Source: DATDAH01 sp963823495 (lineage in GTDB: Bacteria > Actinomycetota > Acidimicrobiia > Acidimicrobiales > DATDAH01). From it: a DNA stretch of 64,000 nucleotides. Location of the stretch: NCBI GenBank assembly GCA_963823495.1, contig CAWGLV010000001.1, positions 2,170,001 to 2,234,000 of the forward strand. The letters run 5' to 3'. The position numbers and the translations under genes were made by a program. Positions within the stretch are counted from its first letter, which is position 1; each line of letters starts with the position of its first letter. The notes under the pieces were generated by a model. That model was not told where the DNA came from, made no database searches, and saw only the letters and a program-made list of their open reading frames with translations. Below are positions 9,243 to 17,002 of this stretch, piece by piece.

Positions 9243-9262
9243 TCAGGATTCCCAGATCCTGA
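9243..9262. promoter_or_regulatory. Palindrome over the sir-cysH promoter
   Basis: A perfect 7-bp inverted repeat, TCAGGAT / ATCCTGA with a 6-nt spacer, lies about 60 nt before the sir start and covers the predicted -10 element. Its position suits a repressor operator for the sulfur-assimilation operon. The regulator is unknown. Confidence 0.5.
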
Positions 9263-9284
9263 CAAATCCGATCGACTTGGTCAA
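9256..9284 (-). promoter_or_regulatory. Predicted promoter of sir-cysH
   Basis: Reading leftward, TTGACC (9284-9279), a 17-nt spacer and CAGGAT (9261-9256) form a sigma-70-like promoter. The -10 lies inside one arm of the palindrome at 9243-9262. The leader to the ATG at 9182 is about 65 nt. Confidence 0.5.
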
Positions 9285-9403
9285 GAATCAGTGCCGTGGC
9301 ACCCGTCACCGAACCCGGACGTGATCAGGGCGAAGGCGTGCTCCCGGGTGACCTGGCCGAGGGCGACGCTGATGAAGAAGACGTCCTCGATGGCCCGGGA
9401 GGT
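9281..9403 (-). other. Coding-like stretch following the DAHP synthase stop
   Basis: Directly after the TGA of the DAHP synthase gene the same frame stays open for 40 codons. The first 30 or so have G or C at every third position, then the bias breaks down before a TGA at 9281. There is no ATG, GTG or TTG in this frame. It reads like the end of a gene (for example TSRAIEDVFFIS then REHAFALITSGFG) without a beginning. It may be a gene remnant or an extension reached by stop-codon readthrough. I do not recognise the family. Confidence 0.35.
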
Positions 9404-10753
9404 TCAGGACTCGAGCATCTCCGAGACCCGGAAGGCCAGGTCCAGGGCCTGTCCGGCGTTCAGCCGCGGGTCACACATCGTCTCGTAGCGCCGGTCGAGC
9501 TCGGAGACGTCGTGACCGCCGCCGAGGCACTCGGTCACGTCCTCGCCGGTCAGCTCCAGGTGGATGCCACCCGGCCAGGTGCCCACCGATCGGTGGGCGG
9601 CGAAGAAGCCCTCGATCTCCCGGCAGATGTCGTCGAAGTGGCGCGTCTTTCGTTCGCCACTGGTGTAGGTGTTGCCGTGCATCGGGTCGCAGGCCCACAC
9701 GACGGGATGGTCGGCCTCCAGGACCGCCCGCAGCAGCGGCGGCAGGCGTTCGGCCACGTGGTCGGCGCCCATCCGGGAGATCAGGGTGAGGCGACCCGGG
9801 ATGCGGGCGGGGTTCAGGGCCTCGCACAGGGCCACGGCCTCGTCGGGGGTGGCATCGGGCCCGAGCTTGGTGCCGACGGGGTTCTGCACGCCGGAGAGGA
9901 AGTGCACATGGGCCCCGTCGAGCTGCCGGGTTCGCTCACCGATCCAGAGCATGTGGGCCGAGCAGTCGTACCAGTCGCCGGTGAGGGAGTCCCGGCGGGT
10001 CAGGGCCTCCTCGTAGCCGAGGACCAAGGCCTCGTGGCTGGTGGAGAAGTCCACCTCGTGCAGCTGGGGCTCGGAGGTGGTGTCGATGCCGCAGGCGGCC
10101 ATGAAGCGCAGGGCGCGGTCGATCTCGCCGGCCAGGCGCTCATAGCGCCGTCCCTCCGGGCTGGCCGCCAGGAACTCGAGGTTCCAGCCGTGGACGCTGG
10201 AGAGGTCGGCGAAGCCCCCCTTGGTGAAGGCGCGCAGCAGGTTCAGGGTCGACGCGCTCTGGTGGTATGCGGTCAGGAGGCGGTCGGGGTCGGGCGCCCG
10301 AGCGGCCTCGTTGAAACCGATGCTGTTGACCAGGTCGCCGCGGAACGAGGGGAGCTCGAGATCGTCGACGGTCTCGGTGTCGGCGGACCGGGGCTTGGCG
10401 AACTGCCCGGCGATGCGGCCGACCTTCACCACCGGCACCCCGGTGGAGTAGGTCAGCACGACAGCCATCTGGAGGATGACCTGCAGCTTGTCCCGGATGC
10501 TGTCGGCCGAGAACGCCTCGAAGGACTCGGCACAGTCGCCGGCCTGCACGAGGAAGGCCTCGCCGGCGGCCACCTGGCCGAGGCTCTCGGTCAGGGTGCG
10601 GGCCTCGCCGGCGAAGACCAGCGGCGGCAGACCCGCCAGGGTCTTGAGCGCCGCGTCGAGGGCGGCCTCGTCGGGCCAGGACGGCTGCTGGGCCGCCGGG
10701 TGGTCCCGCCAGGAGGATGGGGCCCAGTGTTCGGCCGGCACGGTGTCGCTCAC
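9404..10753 (-). CDS. aroG: DAHP synthase, class II
   Basis: 3-deoxy-D-arabino-heptulosonate 7-phosphate synthase, class II (plant/actinobacterial type), 449 residues. It condenses phosphoenolpyruvate and erythrose 4-phosphate in the first step of the shikimate pathway. Recognisable blocks are QAGDCAESFEAF near residue 70, the IAGQFAKPRS block near residue 120, the GLIGERTR-like WIGERTRQLDG region, PVGTKLGPDATPDE, and WACDPMHGN with GERKTRHFDDI near residues 340-360. The start is GTG at 10753. It lies between the sigma factor and the sulfur genes on the same strand, with 57 nt separating it from the sigma gene, so it may have its own promoter. Feedback inhibition is usual for the family but cannot be read from sequence here. 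Confidence 0.93.
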   Translation of the reverse strand: MSDTVPAEHWAPSSWRDHPAAQQPSWPDEAALDAALKTLAGLPPLVFAGEARTLTESLGQVAAGEAFLVQAGDCAESFEAFSADSIRDKLQVILQMAVVLTYSTGVPVVKVGRIAGQFAKPRSADTETVDDLELPSFRGDLVNSIGFNEAARAPDPDRLLTAYHQSASTLNLLRAFTKGGFADLSSVHGWNLEFLAASPEGRRYERLAGEIDRALRFMAACGIDTTSEPQLHEVDFSTSHEALVLGYEEALTRRDSLTGDWYDCSAHMLWIGERTRQLDGAHVHFLSGVQNPVGTKLGPDATPDEAVALCEALNPARIPGRLTLISRMGADHVAERLPPLLRAVLEADHPVVWACDPMHGNTYTSGERKTRHFDDICREIEGFFAAHRSVGTWPGGIHLELTGEDVTECLGGGHDVSELDRRYETMCDPRLNAGQALDLAFRVSEMLES

Positions 10754-10810
10754 GGCTAGAGGCTGTCGGTCCCGACCGGCGATCGCAACGCGATTACCGT
10801 CGCGACCGGC

Positions 10811-11641
10811 TCAGGCGGCGTCGATGGTGGCCGAGGCGTGGTCGCGGACCGTGTTCACGGCCCGCTTGACCAGGCGACGGGCGGCCTCGGCGGTCACCCC
10901 GAGCTCCTCGCCGACCTCCCGGTAGCTCCGCTTGCGCCCGTCGTGCAGGCCGAAGCGCTGCTCCACGGCGTAGCGGGCCCGGGCGTCGAGGACGTCGAGC
11001 AGGTCGGTGACCATCTGGGTCTCGGCCCGGTCCATGACCTCCTGCTCCGGACCGGCGTGCCAGTCCGGGATGAGGTCGACCAGCTCGTTGCTGTCGTCGT
11101 CGCCGATCGTGCGGTCCAGCGAAGTGGGCGTGGTGAGGCGGTGGAGGCGAGCGTGCTCCTCGTCGAGCTCGTCACCGTCACCCGAGGCCTGGCGCAGGGC
11201 CGCCCGGAGGCTGGCCGAGCGATCGCCGGGGAGGCGGACCAGGCTGGCCTTCTGATCGAGGGCCCGACCGATGGCCTGGCGGATCCAGAAGGTGGCGTAG
11301 GTGGAGAACTTGAAGCCCTTGCGCCAGTCGAACTTGTCCACGGCGTGCTCGAGGCCGAGGTTGCCCTCCTGGATCAGGTCCAGCAGCTCCATGCTCGGGG
11401 GGAGGGGGTAACGGCGGGCGACCGAGACCACCAGCCGGAGGTTGGCTCGGATGAAGCGGTCCTTGGCCGCGTCGGCGGCGCGGACGGCCTTGCGGACCTC
11501 GCGGCTCCGCTCGCCGGCCTCGAGGCGCTGGCGGGCCTCGGCGCCGGCTTCGATGATCTGGGCGAGCTCGCGCTCCTCCTGGGCGTTGAGGAGCGGCACG
11601 GTGCCGATCTCGTTGAGGTACTGACCTACGGAATCACTCAT
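10811..11641 (-). CDS. Sigma-70 family RNA polymerase sigma factor, short type
   Basis: A 276-residue sigma factor without region 1.1. Region 1.2 starts SVGQYLNEIG, regions 2.2-2.4 contain DLIQEGNLGLEHAVDKFDWRKG followed by KFSTYATFWIRQAI, and region 4.2 holds the helix-turn-helix YREVGEELGVTAEAARRL. This layout matches alternative (group 2/3, SigB/HrdB-like) factors rather than the primary sigma. The ATG at 11641 is chosen because the conserved N-terminus starts there and an AGAAGAGA Shine-Dalgarno sequence precedes it; a longer frame to 11767 is non-conserved. Its 5' leader carries a perfect hairpin/palindrome, so extra control is possible. Confidence 0.88.
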   Translation of the reverse strand: MSDSVGQYLNEIGTVPLLNAQEERELAQIIEAGAEARQRLEAGERSREVRKAVRAADAAKDRFIRANLRLVVSVARRYPLPPSMELLDLIQEGNLGLEHAVDKFDWRKGFKFSTYATFWIRQAIGRALDQKASLVRLPGDRSASLRAALRQASGDGDELDEEHARLHRLTTPTSLDRTIGDDDSNELVDLIPDWHAGPEQEVMDRAETQMVTDLLDVLDARARYAVEQRFGLHDGRKRSYREVGEELGVTAEAARRLVKRAVNTVRDHASATIDAA

Positions 11642-11666
11642 GGCATCTCTTCTCAACCCGGTTCCT

Positions 11667-11685
11667 CTGTCGGTCATTCCGACAG
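11667..11685 (-). promoter_or_regulatory. Inverted repeat in the sigma-factor leader
   Basis: CTGTCGG and CCGACAG flank a 5-nt spacer, 25 nt before the ATG and just upstream of the ribosome-binding site. It could be an operator or an RNA hairpin that affects translation. Confidence 0.4.
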
Positions 11686-11724
11686 GACCCGGGCGGGCTG
11701 TATCGACGGTGGGGGAATGTGAAC

Positions 11725-11750
11725 AACGACCCCGACTCGTACCCCGTTCC
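11725..11750 (-). promoter_or_regulatory. ECF-type promoter candidate for the sigma gene
   Basis: Leftward GGAAC (11750-11746), 17 nt, then CGTT (11728-11725) resembles promoters read by extracytoplasmic-function sigma factors. The match is short, so this is weak evidence. Confidence 0.25.
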
Positions 11751-11974
11751 GCTGGGTACCATGACATCGGTCACAGCACGGCGATGACAGGACGACACCG
11801 ACGTTCGGCACTGGGGAGCACCGGCACGAAGAGTCGAAGGAGCCGACGGGGCGAGGGGGGAGTCGGTTCGCTGTCTAGGATCGCGCACGGGCACACAGAA
11901 GTCCATTCTTTACGGGTGGATTACCTCTTTCGGCGCGCTCAGCGTCGACCTCAAGCACGGTGAGTGAGAGTTTC

Positions 11975-12562
11975 ATGCGACGGCGCCTCGGGATCCTCGG
12001 CGGGACCTTTGATCCGCCCCACATCGGGCACCTGGCGATGGCCGTGGAGGTGCGCGACGCCCTGGCTCTCGACGTCGTCCTGATGGTGGTGGCCCATGTG
12101 CCCTGGCAGAAGGCGGGCGGGCGCGAGGTGAGCCCGTCGGAGGATCGGCTGGCCCTGGTGGAGGCCGCCGTGGCCGACCTGGACGGCGTCGAGGCCTCCG
12201 ATGTCGAGATCCGGCGGGGCGGTCCCTCCTACACCGCCGACACCCTGGTGACCCTCGCGGCCGCCGGTCCCGACGACGAGCTCTGGGTGATCCTCGGAGC
12301 GGATGCGGCGGCCGGCCTGTCGACCTGGGAGCGGGGCGAGGAGGTGGCGGACCGGGCCCGGATCGCGGTAGCCGAACGCGAGGGTGAGACCGGATCGCCG
12401 CCCCCCGGGTGGTCATGGCGGACGGTGCCCATCACCCGACTGGACGTCTCGAGCACCGACCTCCGCGAGCGCGTGGCGGCGGGCCGGACGATCGACGTGC
12501 TGGTTCCTTCCCGGGTCCGCGCCGAGATCGCGGCCCGGCGGCTCTATCGTTCGGCCGAATGA
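11975..12562 (+). CDS. nadD: Nicotinate-nucleotide adenylyltransferase
   Basis: NadD, 195 residues, joins nicotinate mononucleotide and ATP to form deamido-NAD in NAD synthesis. The nucleotidyltransferase motif GGTFDPPHIGHL is at residues 7-18, and the second ATP-contacting motif SSTDLRERVAAG lies near residue 165. The ATG at 11975 follows a GTGAGAG Shine-Dalgarno-like run; a GTG at 11960 in frame is an alternative. It overlaps the next gene by 4 nt (ATGA). The order nadD, LCP-like gene, rsfS is a known actinobacterial arrangement. Confidence 0.93.
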   Translation: MRRRLGILGGTFDPPHIGHLAMAVEVRDALALDVVLMVVAHVPWQKAGGREVSPSEDRLALVEAAVADLDGVEASDVEIRRGGPSYTADTLVTLAAAGPDDELWVILGADAAAGLSTWERGEEVADRARIAVAEREGETGSPPPGWSWRTVPITRLDVSSTDLRERVAAGRTIDVLVPSRVRAEIAARRLYRSAE

Positions 12563-13953
12563 CTGTGGTGTCCCCCGACCAGCGCCCGCGGGGCGACGAC
12601 CCGGTCGTGACCCCGACGGACGCCGACGACGCGGGCATGGGGCCCCGGCCCCGGCACCTCCCCGACGCCCTTCGGCGGGCCACCTGGCGCTTCTTCCTCT
12701 ACGCGCCGGTGCTGCTCGTGCTGGTCGTGGCCGTGCCGCTCCTGGCGTGGAAGGGCTTCAGCATCCTGCGCACCGAGGACACCGGTGAGATCATCGGCGG
12801 TGTCGAAGACCCCGACGCACCCGGGTTCCAGGCGCTGGTGACCCCGACCCCGACCACCCTGCTGGCCGACATCGCCGCCGACGGGTCCCTGGCCGGGGTG
12901 ACCCTCATCACGCTGCCCGCCCAGGAAGGCGGGGGCAACATCGTGTTCCTGCCCGTGGGAACCGTGTTGGACGTCCCCCTGCGGACCCCGCCGGAGGCCA
13001 CCCTGGCGGACATCCATGCCGAGGGCGGCCTACCCGCGCTGGAACAACGGCTGGAGACGATGCTCGGTGCGGGCATCGGTGAGGTGGTCCGGGTGCCGGC
13101 CGGGCAATGGGCCAACCTCGTGGCCCCGGTGGCCCCGCTCAGGGTGCAGAACCCGGTGGCCGTCGACACGACCGGCGCGAACGGTCAGCCGTTGTCCTTC
13201 CCCGAGGGCGAGATCGTGCTGAACGCCGCCCAGGTCGGCCCCTACCTCCAGGCCGACACCGACGACCAGGCCGACACGGTCCGCCTCAGCCGTCACGAGG
13301 CCTTCTGGACGGCCTGGATGGCGGCCCTGGACGAGGCCGGGCCCGACGCCGTCCCGGGTGAGGGCGCGACGGGCATCGGCGGTGCCGTGCGGGGCCTGAC
13401 CGGCGGGCCGCGCAACCTGGGGGTCCTCCCGGCGACACCGGTGCCGATCCCGGGAGCCCCGCTCGTGGAGAGCGACCTGTTCCGGCCCGACGTGCTGGCC
13501 ATCCTGGCCACGGTCCCGGACCTCATCCCGTTCCCGACCGGCGTCGGCCGGTTGCGCACCCGACTGGTGATGGGGGTGGAGGGCCAGACCGATCGCCTGG
13601 GGGAGGTGGCGCGCACGCTGGTCCAGGCCGGCGCCGAGATCAGCGTCATCGCGAACGCCGAGGAGTTCGGTGACACCGAGACCGTCGTCTACTTCTTCGA
13701 GGAGAGCCAGCGGGAGAAGGCCCAGCGCCTGCTCGACGCGCTCGGCACCGGCCGGTTGGTCATGGACCCGGGGCTGAGCGACACCGTGGACGTCGTGGTC
13801 GTGCTGGGCCAGGACTACATCGACGGTCTCGGCGGAGTGACCACGGCGACCACGCTCCCCGGCGGGCCGACGGTGCCCCAGGGCGGCGCGCCCGCCGGCG
13901 GCATCCCCGGTGGTGTGACCCCGGGCGTACCCGGCGGTGATCCCGTTGGCTGA
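12559..13953 (+). CDS. LCP (LytR-Cps2A-Psr)-like membrane protein with LytR C-terminal domain
   Basis: A 464-residue protein with a basic cytoplasmic N-terminus, one membrane helix near residues 38-58 (FLYAPVLLVLVVAVPLLAW) and a large outside part. The middle resembles a LytR-CpsA-Psr domain (LPVGTVLDVPLR and the LETMLGAGIGEVVRV segment). The end carries a LytR_C-type domain and a Gly/Pro-rich tail. LCP proteins attach polymers from lipid carriers to peptidoglycan. The usual LCP arginines and aspartates are hard to place here, so it may be a divergent or inactive member. The ATG overlaps the nadD stop by 4 nt. TATCGT sits 8 nt upstream and could allow a separate leaderless transcript. Confidence 0.7.
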   Translation: MTVVSPDQRPRGDDPVVTPTDADDAGMGPRPRHLPDALRRATWRFFLYAPVLLVLVVAVPLLAWKGFSILRTEDTGEIIGGVEDPDAPGFQALVTPTPTTLLADIAADGSLAGVTLITLPAQEGGGNIVFLPVGTVLDVPLRTPPEATLADIHAEGGLPALEQRLETMLGAGIGEVVRVPAGQWANLVAPVAPLRVQNPVAVDTTGANGQPLSFPEGEIVLNAAQVGPYLQADTDDQADTVRLSRHEAFWTAWMAALDEAGPDAVPGEGATGIGGAVRGLTGGPRNLGVLPATPVPIPGAPLVESDLFRPDVLAILATVPDLIPFPTGVGRLRTRLVMGVEGQTDRLGEVARTLVQAGAEISVIANAEEFGDTETVVYFFEESQREKAQRLLDALGTGRLVMDPGLSDTVDVVVVLGQDYIDGLGGVTTATTLPGGPTVPQGGAPAGGIPGGVTPGVPGGDPVG

Positions 13954-14335
13954 GAGCCTGAGCCCCGAGGTCCTCGCCGAGGCGGTGATCGCGGCGGCCA
14001 GGGCCGCTGACGACAAGAAGGCCTCCGACGCCGTCGTCCTCGACGTCGGCGAGGTGCTGTCGATCACCGGCTGGTTCGTCATCGCTTCCGGTGCCAACCC
14101 GCGTCAGGTGCGCACCATCGCCGAGGAGGTCGAGGCCCGGCTCAAGGCCGACTTCGGCCTGGCGCCACTGAGGGTCGAGGGCCTCGACGGCCTGCGTTGG
14201 GTCCTCTTGGACTACGGCGACTTCGTCGTCCACGTCTTCCATGACGAGGAACGGGACTACTACCAGCTCGAACGCCTCTGGGCCGACGTCGCCACCGTCG
14301 ACTGGCAGCCCGAGGACACCGCCAACACCGCCTGA
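13937..14335 (+). CDS. rsfS: Ribosomal silencing factor RsfS
   Basis: RsfS (Iojap/YbeB family), 132 residues, binds ribosomal protein uL14 and blocks joining of the ribosomal subunits during starvation. Characteristic segments are DVGEVLSITGWFVIASG, ANPRQVRTIAEEVE, DYGDFVVHVFH and the closing YYQLERLW. The GTG at 13937 overlaps the upstream gene by 17 nt; a TTG at 13946 is a possible alternative start. It is the last gene of the nadD operon. Confidence 0.93.
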   Translation: MIPLAESLSPEVLAEAVIAAARAADDKKASDAVVLDVGEVLSITGWFVIASGANPRQVRTIAEEVEARLKADFGLAPLRVEGLDGLRWVLLDYGDFVVHVFHDEERDYYQLERLWADVATVDWQPEDTANTA

Positions 14336-14368
14336 GGCATCTCGGGTGTCTTCGGGGTAACCGAGGAG

Positions 14369-14442
14369 TGGAGCTGAGCGGGCTCGAACCGCCGGCCTCC
14401 TGCATGCCATGCAGGCGCTCTACCAGACTGAGCTACAGCCCC
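14369..14442 (-). tRNA. tRNA-Ala (anticodon GGC)
   Basis: A 74-nt cloverleaf on the minus strand. The acceptor stem starts GGGGCTG and pairs with CAGCTCC with one G-U pair; the discriminator is A. The D arm includes TAGCTCAG. The anticodon stem CCTGC/GCAGG encloses a 7-nt loop with GGC at positions 34-36, and the T arm includes GGTTCGAGCC. CCA is not encoded. Confidence 0.95.
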
Positions 14443-14455
14443 TTGAGGGAGCGTC

Positions 14456-14461
14456 AGGTTA
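14456..14461 (-). promoter_or_regulatory. -10 hexamer for tRNA-Ala
   Basis: TAACCT lies 13 nt before the first base of the tRNA on the minus strand. No clear -35 was found. Confidence 0.4.
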
Positions 14462-14517
14462 CCAATCCGTACGCCGATGACACCGGATCCCACCTCAGAA
14501 CCGGGTGGGGGCGTCGG

Positions 14518-14523
14518 TACGAT
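14518..14523 (+). promoter_or_regulatory. -10 hexamer TACGAT for leuS
   Basis: TACGAT is followed by 7 nt and then the leuS ATG, with no room for a ribosome-binding site. A leaderless transcript is the simplest reading. Confidence 0.55.
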
Positions 14524-14530
14524 CGGGGCC

Positions 14531-16990
14531 ATGGAGACCCCGGGCCAGCCCTACGACCCGTCCGCGATCGAACCGCGCTGGCAGGCCCGTTGGCTCGAGG
14601 AGGGGACCTACCAGGTCGACAACGACGACCCCCGCCCCAAGTCCTACGTGCTGTGCATGTACCCGTACCCCAGCGGAGCGGCCCACATGGGCCACGTGCG
14701 CAACTACACCTTCGGTGACCTGCTGGTGCGCTACCGCACGATGAACGGCCAGGCCGTGCTGTCCCCGATCGGCTTCGACAGCTTCGGGCTGCCGGCGGAG
14801 AACGCCGCCATCAAGACAGGAGAGCACCCCCGGCCCTTCACCGACGCCAAGATCGAGGAGCTGACCTCGTCGTTGAAGCGCCTGGGCGCTTCCTATGACT
14901 GGCGAAGGGTGGTGATGAGCCACGACCCTTCCTACATCCGCTGGACCCAGTGGATCTTCCTGCGTTTCCTGGAGGCCGGCCTGGCCTACCGGGCCGAGGC
15001 GCCGGTCAACTGGTGCCCCGGCTGCCAGACGGTGCTGGCCAACGAGCAGGTCCTGGGTGACGGCACCTGTGAGCGCTCCGGTGACCTGGTCCAACGCAAG
15101 GACCTCGAGCAGTGGTTCTTCAAGATCACCGACTACGCCCAACAACTCCTCGACGACATCGACGACCTGGACTGGCCCGAGCGGGTCAAGACCATGCAGC
15201 GCAACTGGATCGGCCGCTCCGAGGGGGCCACGTTCCGTCTGCCGGTCGTGGGCCACCCCGACCTGAGCCTGGAGGTGTTCACCACGCGGCCGGACACCAG
15301 CTTCGGCATGACCTACGCGGTGGTGGCCCCCGAGCACCCGATCGTGGCCGAGCTGACCACCGAGGACCGGCGGGCCGAGGTCGAGGCCTTCGTGGTCCAG
15401 GTCACGGGGGCCAGCGAGCTCGAGCGCCTGAGCTCGGAGGGCCCGCTCGAGAAGCGGGGGGTCTTCACCGGAGCCCACGCCGTGAACCCCTTCACCGGCG
15501 AGGAGATCCCCGTCTACCTGGCCGACTACGTCCTGGCCACCTACGGGACGGGGGCGATCATGGCCGTCCCTGGTCAGGACCAGCGGGACTGGGACTTCGC
15601 CGTGGCCTACGACCTGCCCATCGTCCGCACCGTGGCGCCCCCGGCCGACTTCGACGGCGAGGCCTACACGGGTGACGGGCCGGCCATCAACAGCCAGTGG
15701 CTGGATGGCCTGGATGTGAACGAGGCCAAAGCCACGGCCATCGACTGGCTGGAGGATCGGTCCATCGGAGAGCGCACCGTGCAGTACCGCCTGCGGGACT
15801 GGCTGCTGTCCCGCCAGCGCTTCTGGGGTTGCCCGATCCCGGTCGTCTACTGCGACGGCTGTGGCATCGTCCCGGTGCCCGAGGCCGACCTGCCCGTCGT
15901 GGCCCCCGACGACGTCGAGTTCACCCCGAGCGGGGAGTCCCCGCTGAAGCACCACGAGAGCTTCCTGAACGTCGCCTGTCCGTCCTGCTCCGGCCCCGCC
16001 CGTCGGGAGACCGACACGATGGACACCTTCGTCGACTCCTCGTGGTACTTCCTGCGCTTCGCCGATCCCGACAACGACGAGGCCCCGTTCGGCCTCGACG
16101 CGGTAGCCGGCTGGCTCCCGGTGGACCAGTACATCGGCGGGGTGGAGCACGCCATCCTCCACCTGATGTACGCCCGCTTCTTCACCAAGGCGCTGGCCGA
16201 CCTGGGCGTCGCACCCAAGGAGCTGCGGGAGCCCTTCGCCCGCCTGTTCACCCAGGGCATGATCCGCAAGGACGGCATGAAGATGTCGAAGTCCAAGGGC
16301 AACCTGGTGGCCCCCGAGGACTACTTCGATCGCTATGGCGCCGACGCCCTGCGCCTGTTCCATCTCTTCGTGGGACCGCCCCAGGACGACATGGACTGGG
16401 ACGACGCCGGCATCGAGGGCTCCCACCGGTTCCTGGGTCGCCTCTGGCGGCTCGGCGTGGGCGAGGCGCCCGGCGCCGTCGTGGACCGCGACCCGACCCC
16501 CGCCGACCAGGAGATGGAGCGATCCCGCCACCGTCTGATCCAGCGGGTCACCGACGAGTACGAGCGCTGGTCCTACAACACCGCCGTCTCGTCCTTCATG
16601 CAGTTCACCAACGAGCTGTACGCCTACACCCAGAGCGCCGACGGCGCCCGGAGCCAGACCCTGGCCGAGGCCGTCGACACCGTGCTCCTGCTCATGGCGC
16701 CCATGGCGCCGCACATCACCGCTGAGCTCTGGGAGCGGCGCAACGGCAGCCACGTCCACACGCGGTCCTGGCCCGTCGCCGACCCGGCGATGACCACCGT
16801 CGCCACCGCCACGATGATCGTGCAGGTCAACGGCAAGGTCCGGGACCGCATCGATGTCGACGCCGACATCTCCGAGGACGAGGCCGTCGCCACCGCCCTC
16901 GCGTCCGAGAAGGTGCAGGCCCACCTGAACGGCGCCGAGCCCAAGAAGGTCGTCGCTCGGCCCCCAAAGCTGGTCAACCTCGTCGTCTGA
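14531..16990 (+). CDS. leuS: Leucyl-tRNA synthetase
   Basis: Class I leucyl-tRNA synthetase, 819 residues, charging tRNA-Leu. The HIGH-type motif is HMGH near residue 52 in YPSGAAHMGHVRNYT. The zinc-finger-like block has WCPGCQT. The editing (CP1) domain spans about residues 225-420 with TTRPDTSFG and the GTGAIMAVPGQDQRD block. The KMSKS motif (MKMSKSKGN) is near residue 584, followed by the anticodon-binding helices and a C-terminal domain ending VKVNGK-like VQVNGKVRDR. The ATG at 14531 is preferred over an in-frame start at 14477 because homology begins there and TACGAT lies 7 nt upstream. It converges with the LLM gene, 12 nt apart. Confidence 0.96.
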   Translation: METPGQPYDPSAIEPRWQARWLEEGTYQVDNDDPRPKSYVLCMYPYPSGAAHMGHVRNYTFGDLLVRYRTMNGQAVLSPIGFDSFGLPAENAAIKTGEHPRPFTDAKIEELTSSLKRLGASYDWRRVVMSHDPSYIRWTQWIFLRFLEAGLAYRAEAPVNWCPGCQTVLANEQVLGDGTCERSGDLVQRKDLEQWFFKITDYAQQLLDDIDDLDWPERVKTMQRNWIGRSEGATFRLPVVGHPDLSLEVFTTRPDTSFGMTYAVVAPEHPIVAELTTEDRRAEVEAFVVQVTGASELERLSSEGPLEKRGVFTGAHAVNPFTGEEIPVYLADYVLATYGTGAIMAVPGQDQRDWDFAVAYDLPIVRTVAPPADFDGEAYTGDGPAINSQWLDGLDVNEAKATAIDWLEDRSIGERTVQYRLRDWLLSRQRFWGCPIPVVYCDGCGIVPVPEADLPVVAPDDVEFTPSGESPLKHHESFLNVACPSCSGPARRETDTMDTFVDSSWYFLRFADPDNDEAPFGLDAVAGWLPVDQYIGGVEHAILHLMYARFFTKALADLGVAPKELREPFARLFTQGMIRKDGMKMSKSKGNLVAPEDYFDRYGADALRLFHLFVGPPQDDMDWDDAGIEGSHRFLGRLWRLGVGEAPGAVVDRDPTPADQEMERSRHRLIQRVTDEYERWSYNTAVSSFMQFTNELYAYTQSADGARSQTLAEAVDTVLLLMAPMAPHITAELWERRNGSHVHTRSWPVADPAMTTVATATMIVQVNGKVRDRIDVDADISEDEAVATALASEKVQAHLNGAEPKKVVARPPKLVNLVV

Positions 16991-17002
16991 ACGTCCCGAC
17001 GG

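Larger units (their letters stand above)
11642..11974. other. Divergent intergenic region between sigma factor and nadD
   Basis: A gap of 333 nt with no protein gene that I can support. It holds a 7-bp perfect inverted repeat near the sigma start, an ECF-like promoter pair on the minus strand, a TAGGAT hexamer at 11875-11880 that could serve nadD, and a relatively AT-rich stretch at 11905-11933. Confidence 0.6.

Noticed and set aside
9281..9406. Selenocysteine read-through of the DAHP synthase TGA
   Set aside because: DAHP synthase is complete at this stop, no SECIS-like hairpin was seen directly after it, and the family is not known to use selenocysteine.
14336..14368. Terminator hairpin between rsfS and tRNA-Ala
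   Set aside because: Only a 5-bp CTCGG/CCGAG stem with a long loop is possible; too weak to call.
14495..16924. An 809-codon open frame antisense to leuS
   Set aside because: It lacks any family sequence and mirrors the codon bias of leuS. Long antisense frames are expected at this GC content.
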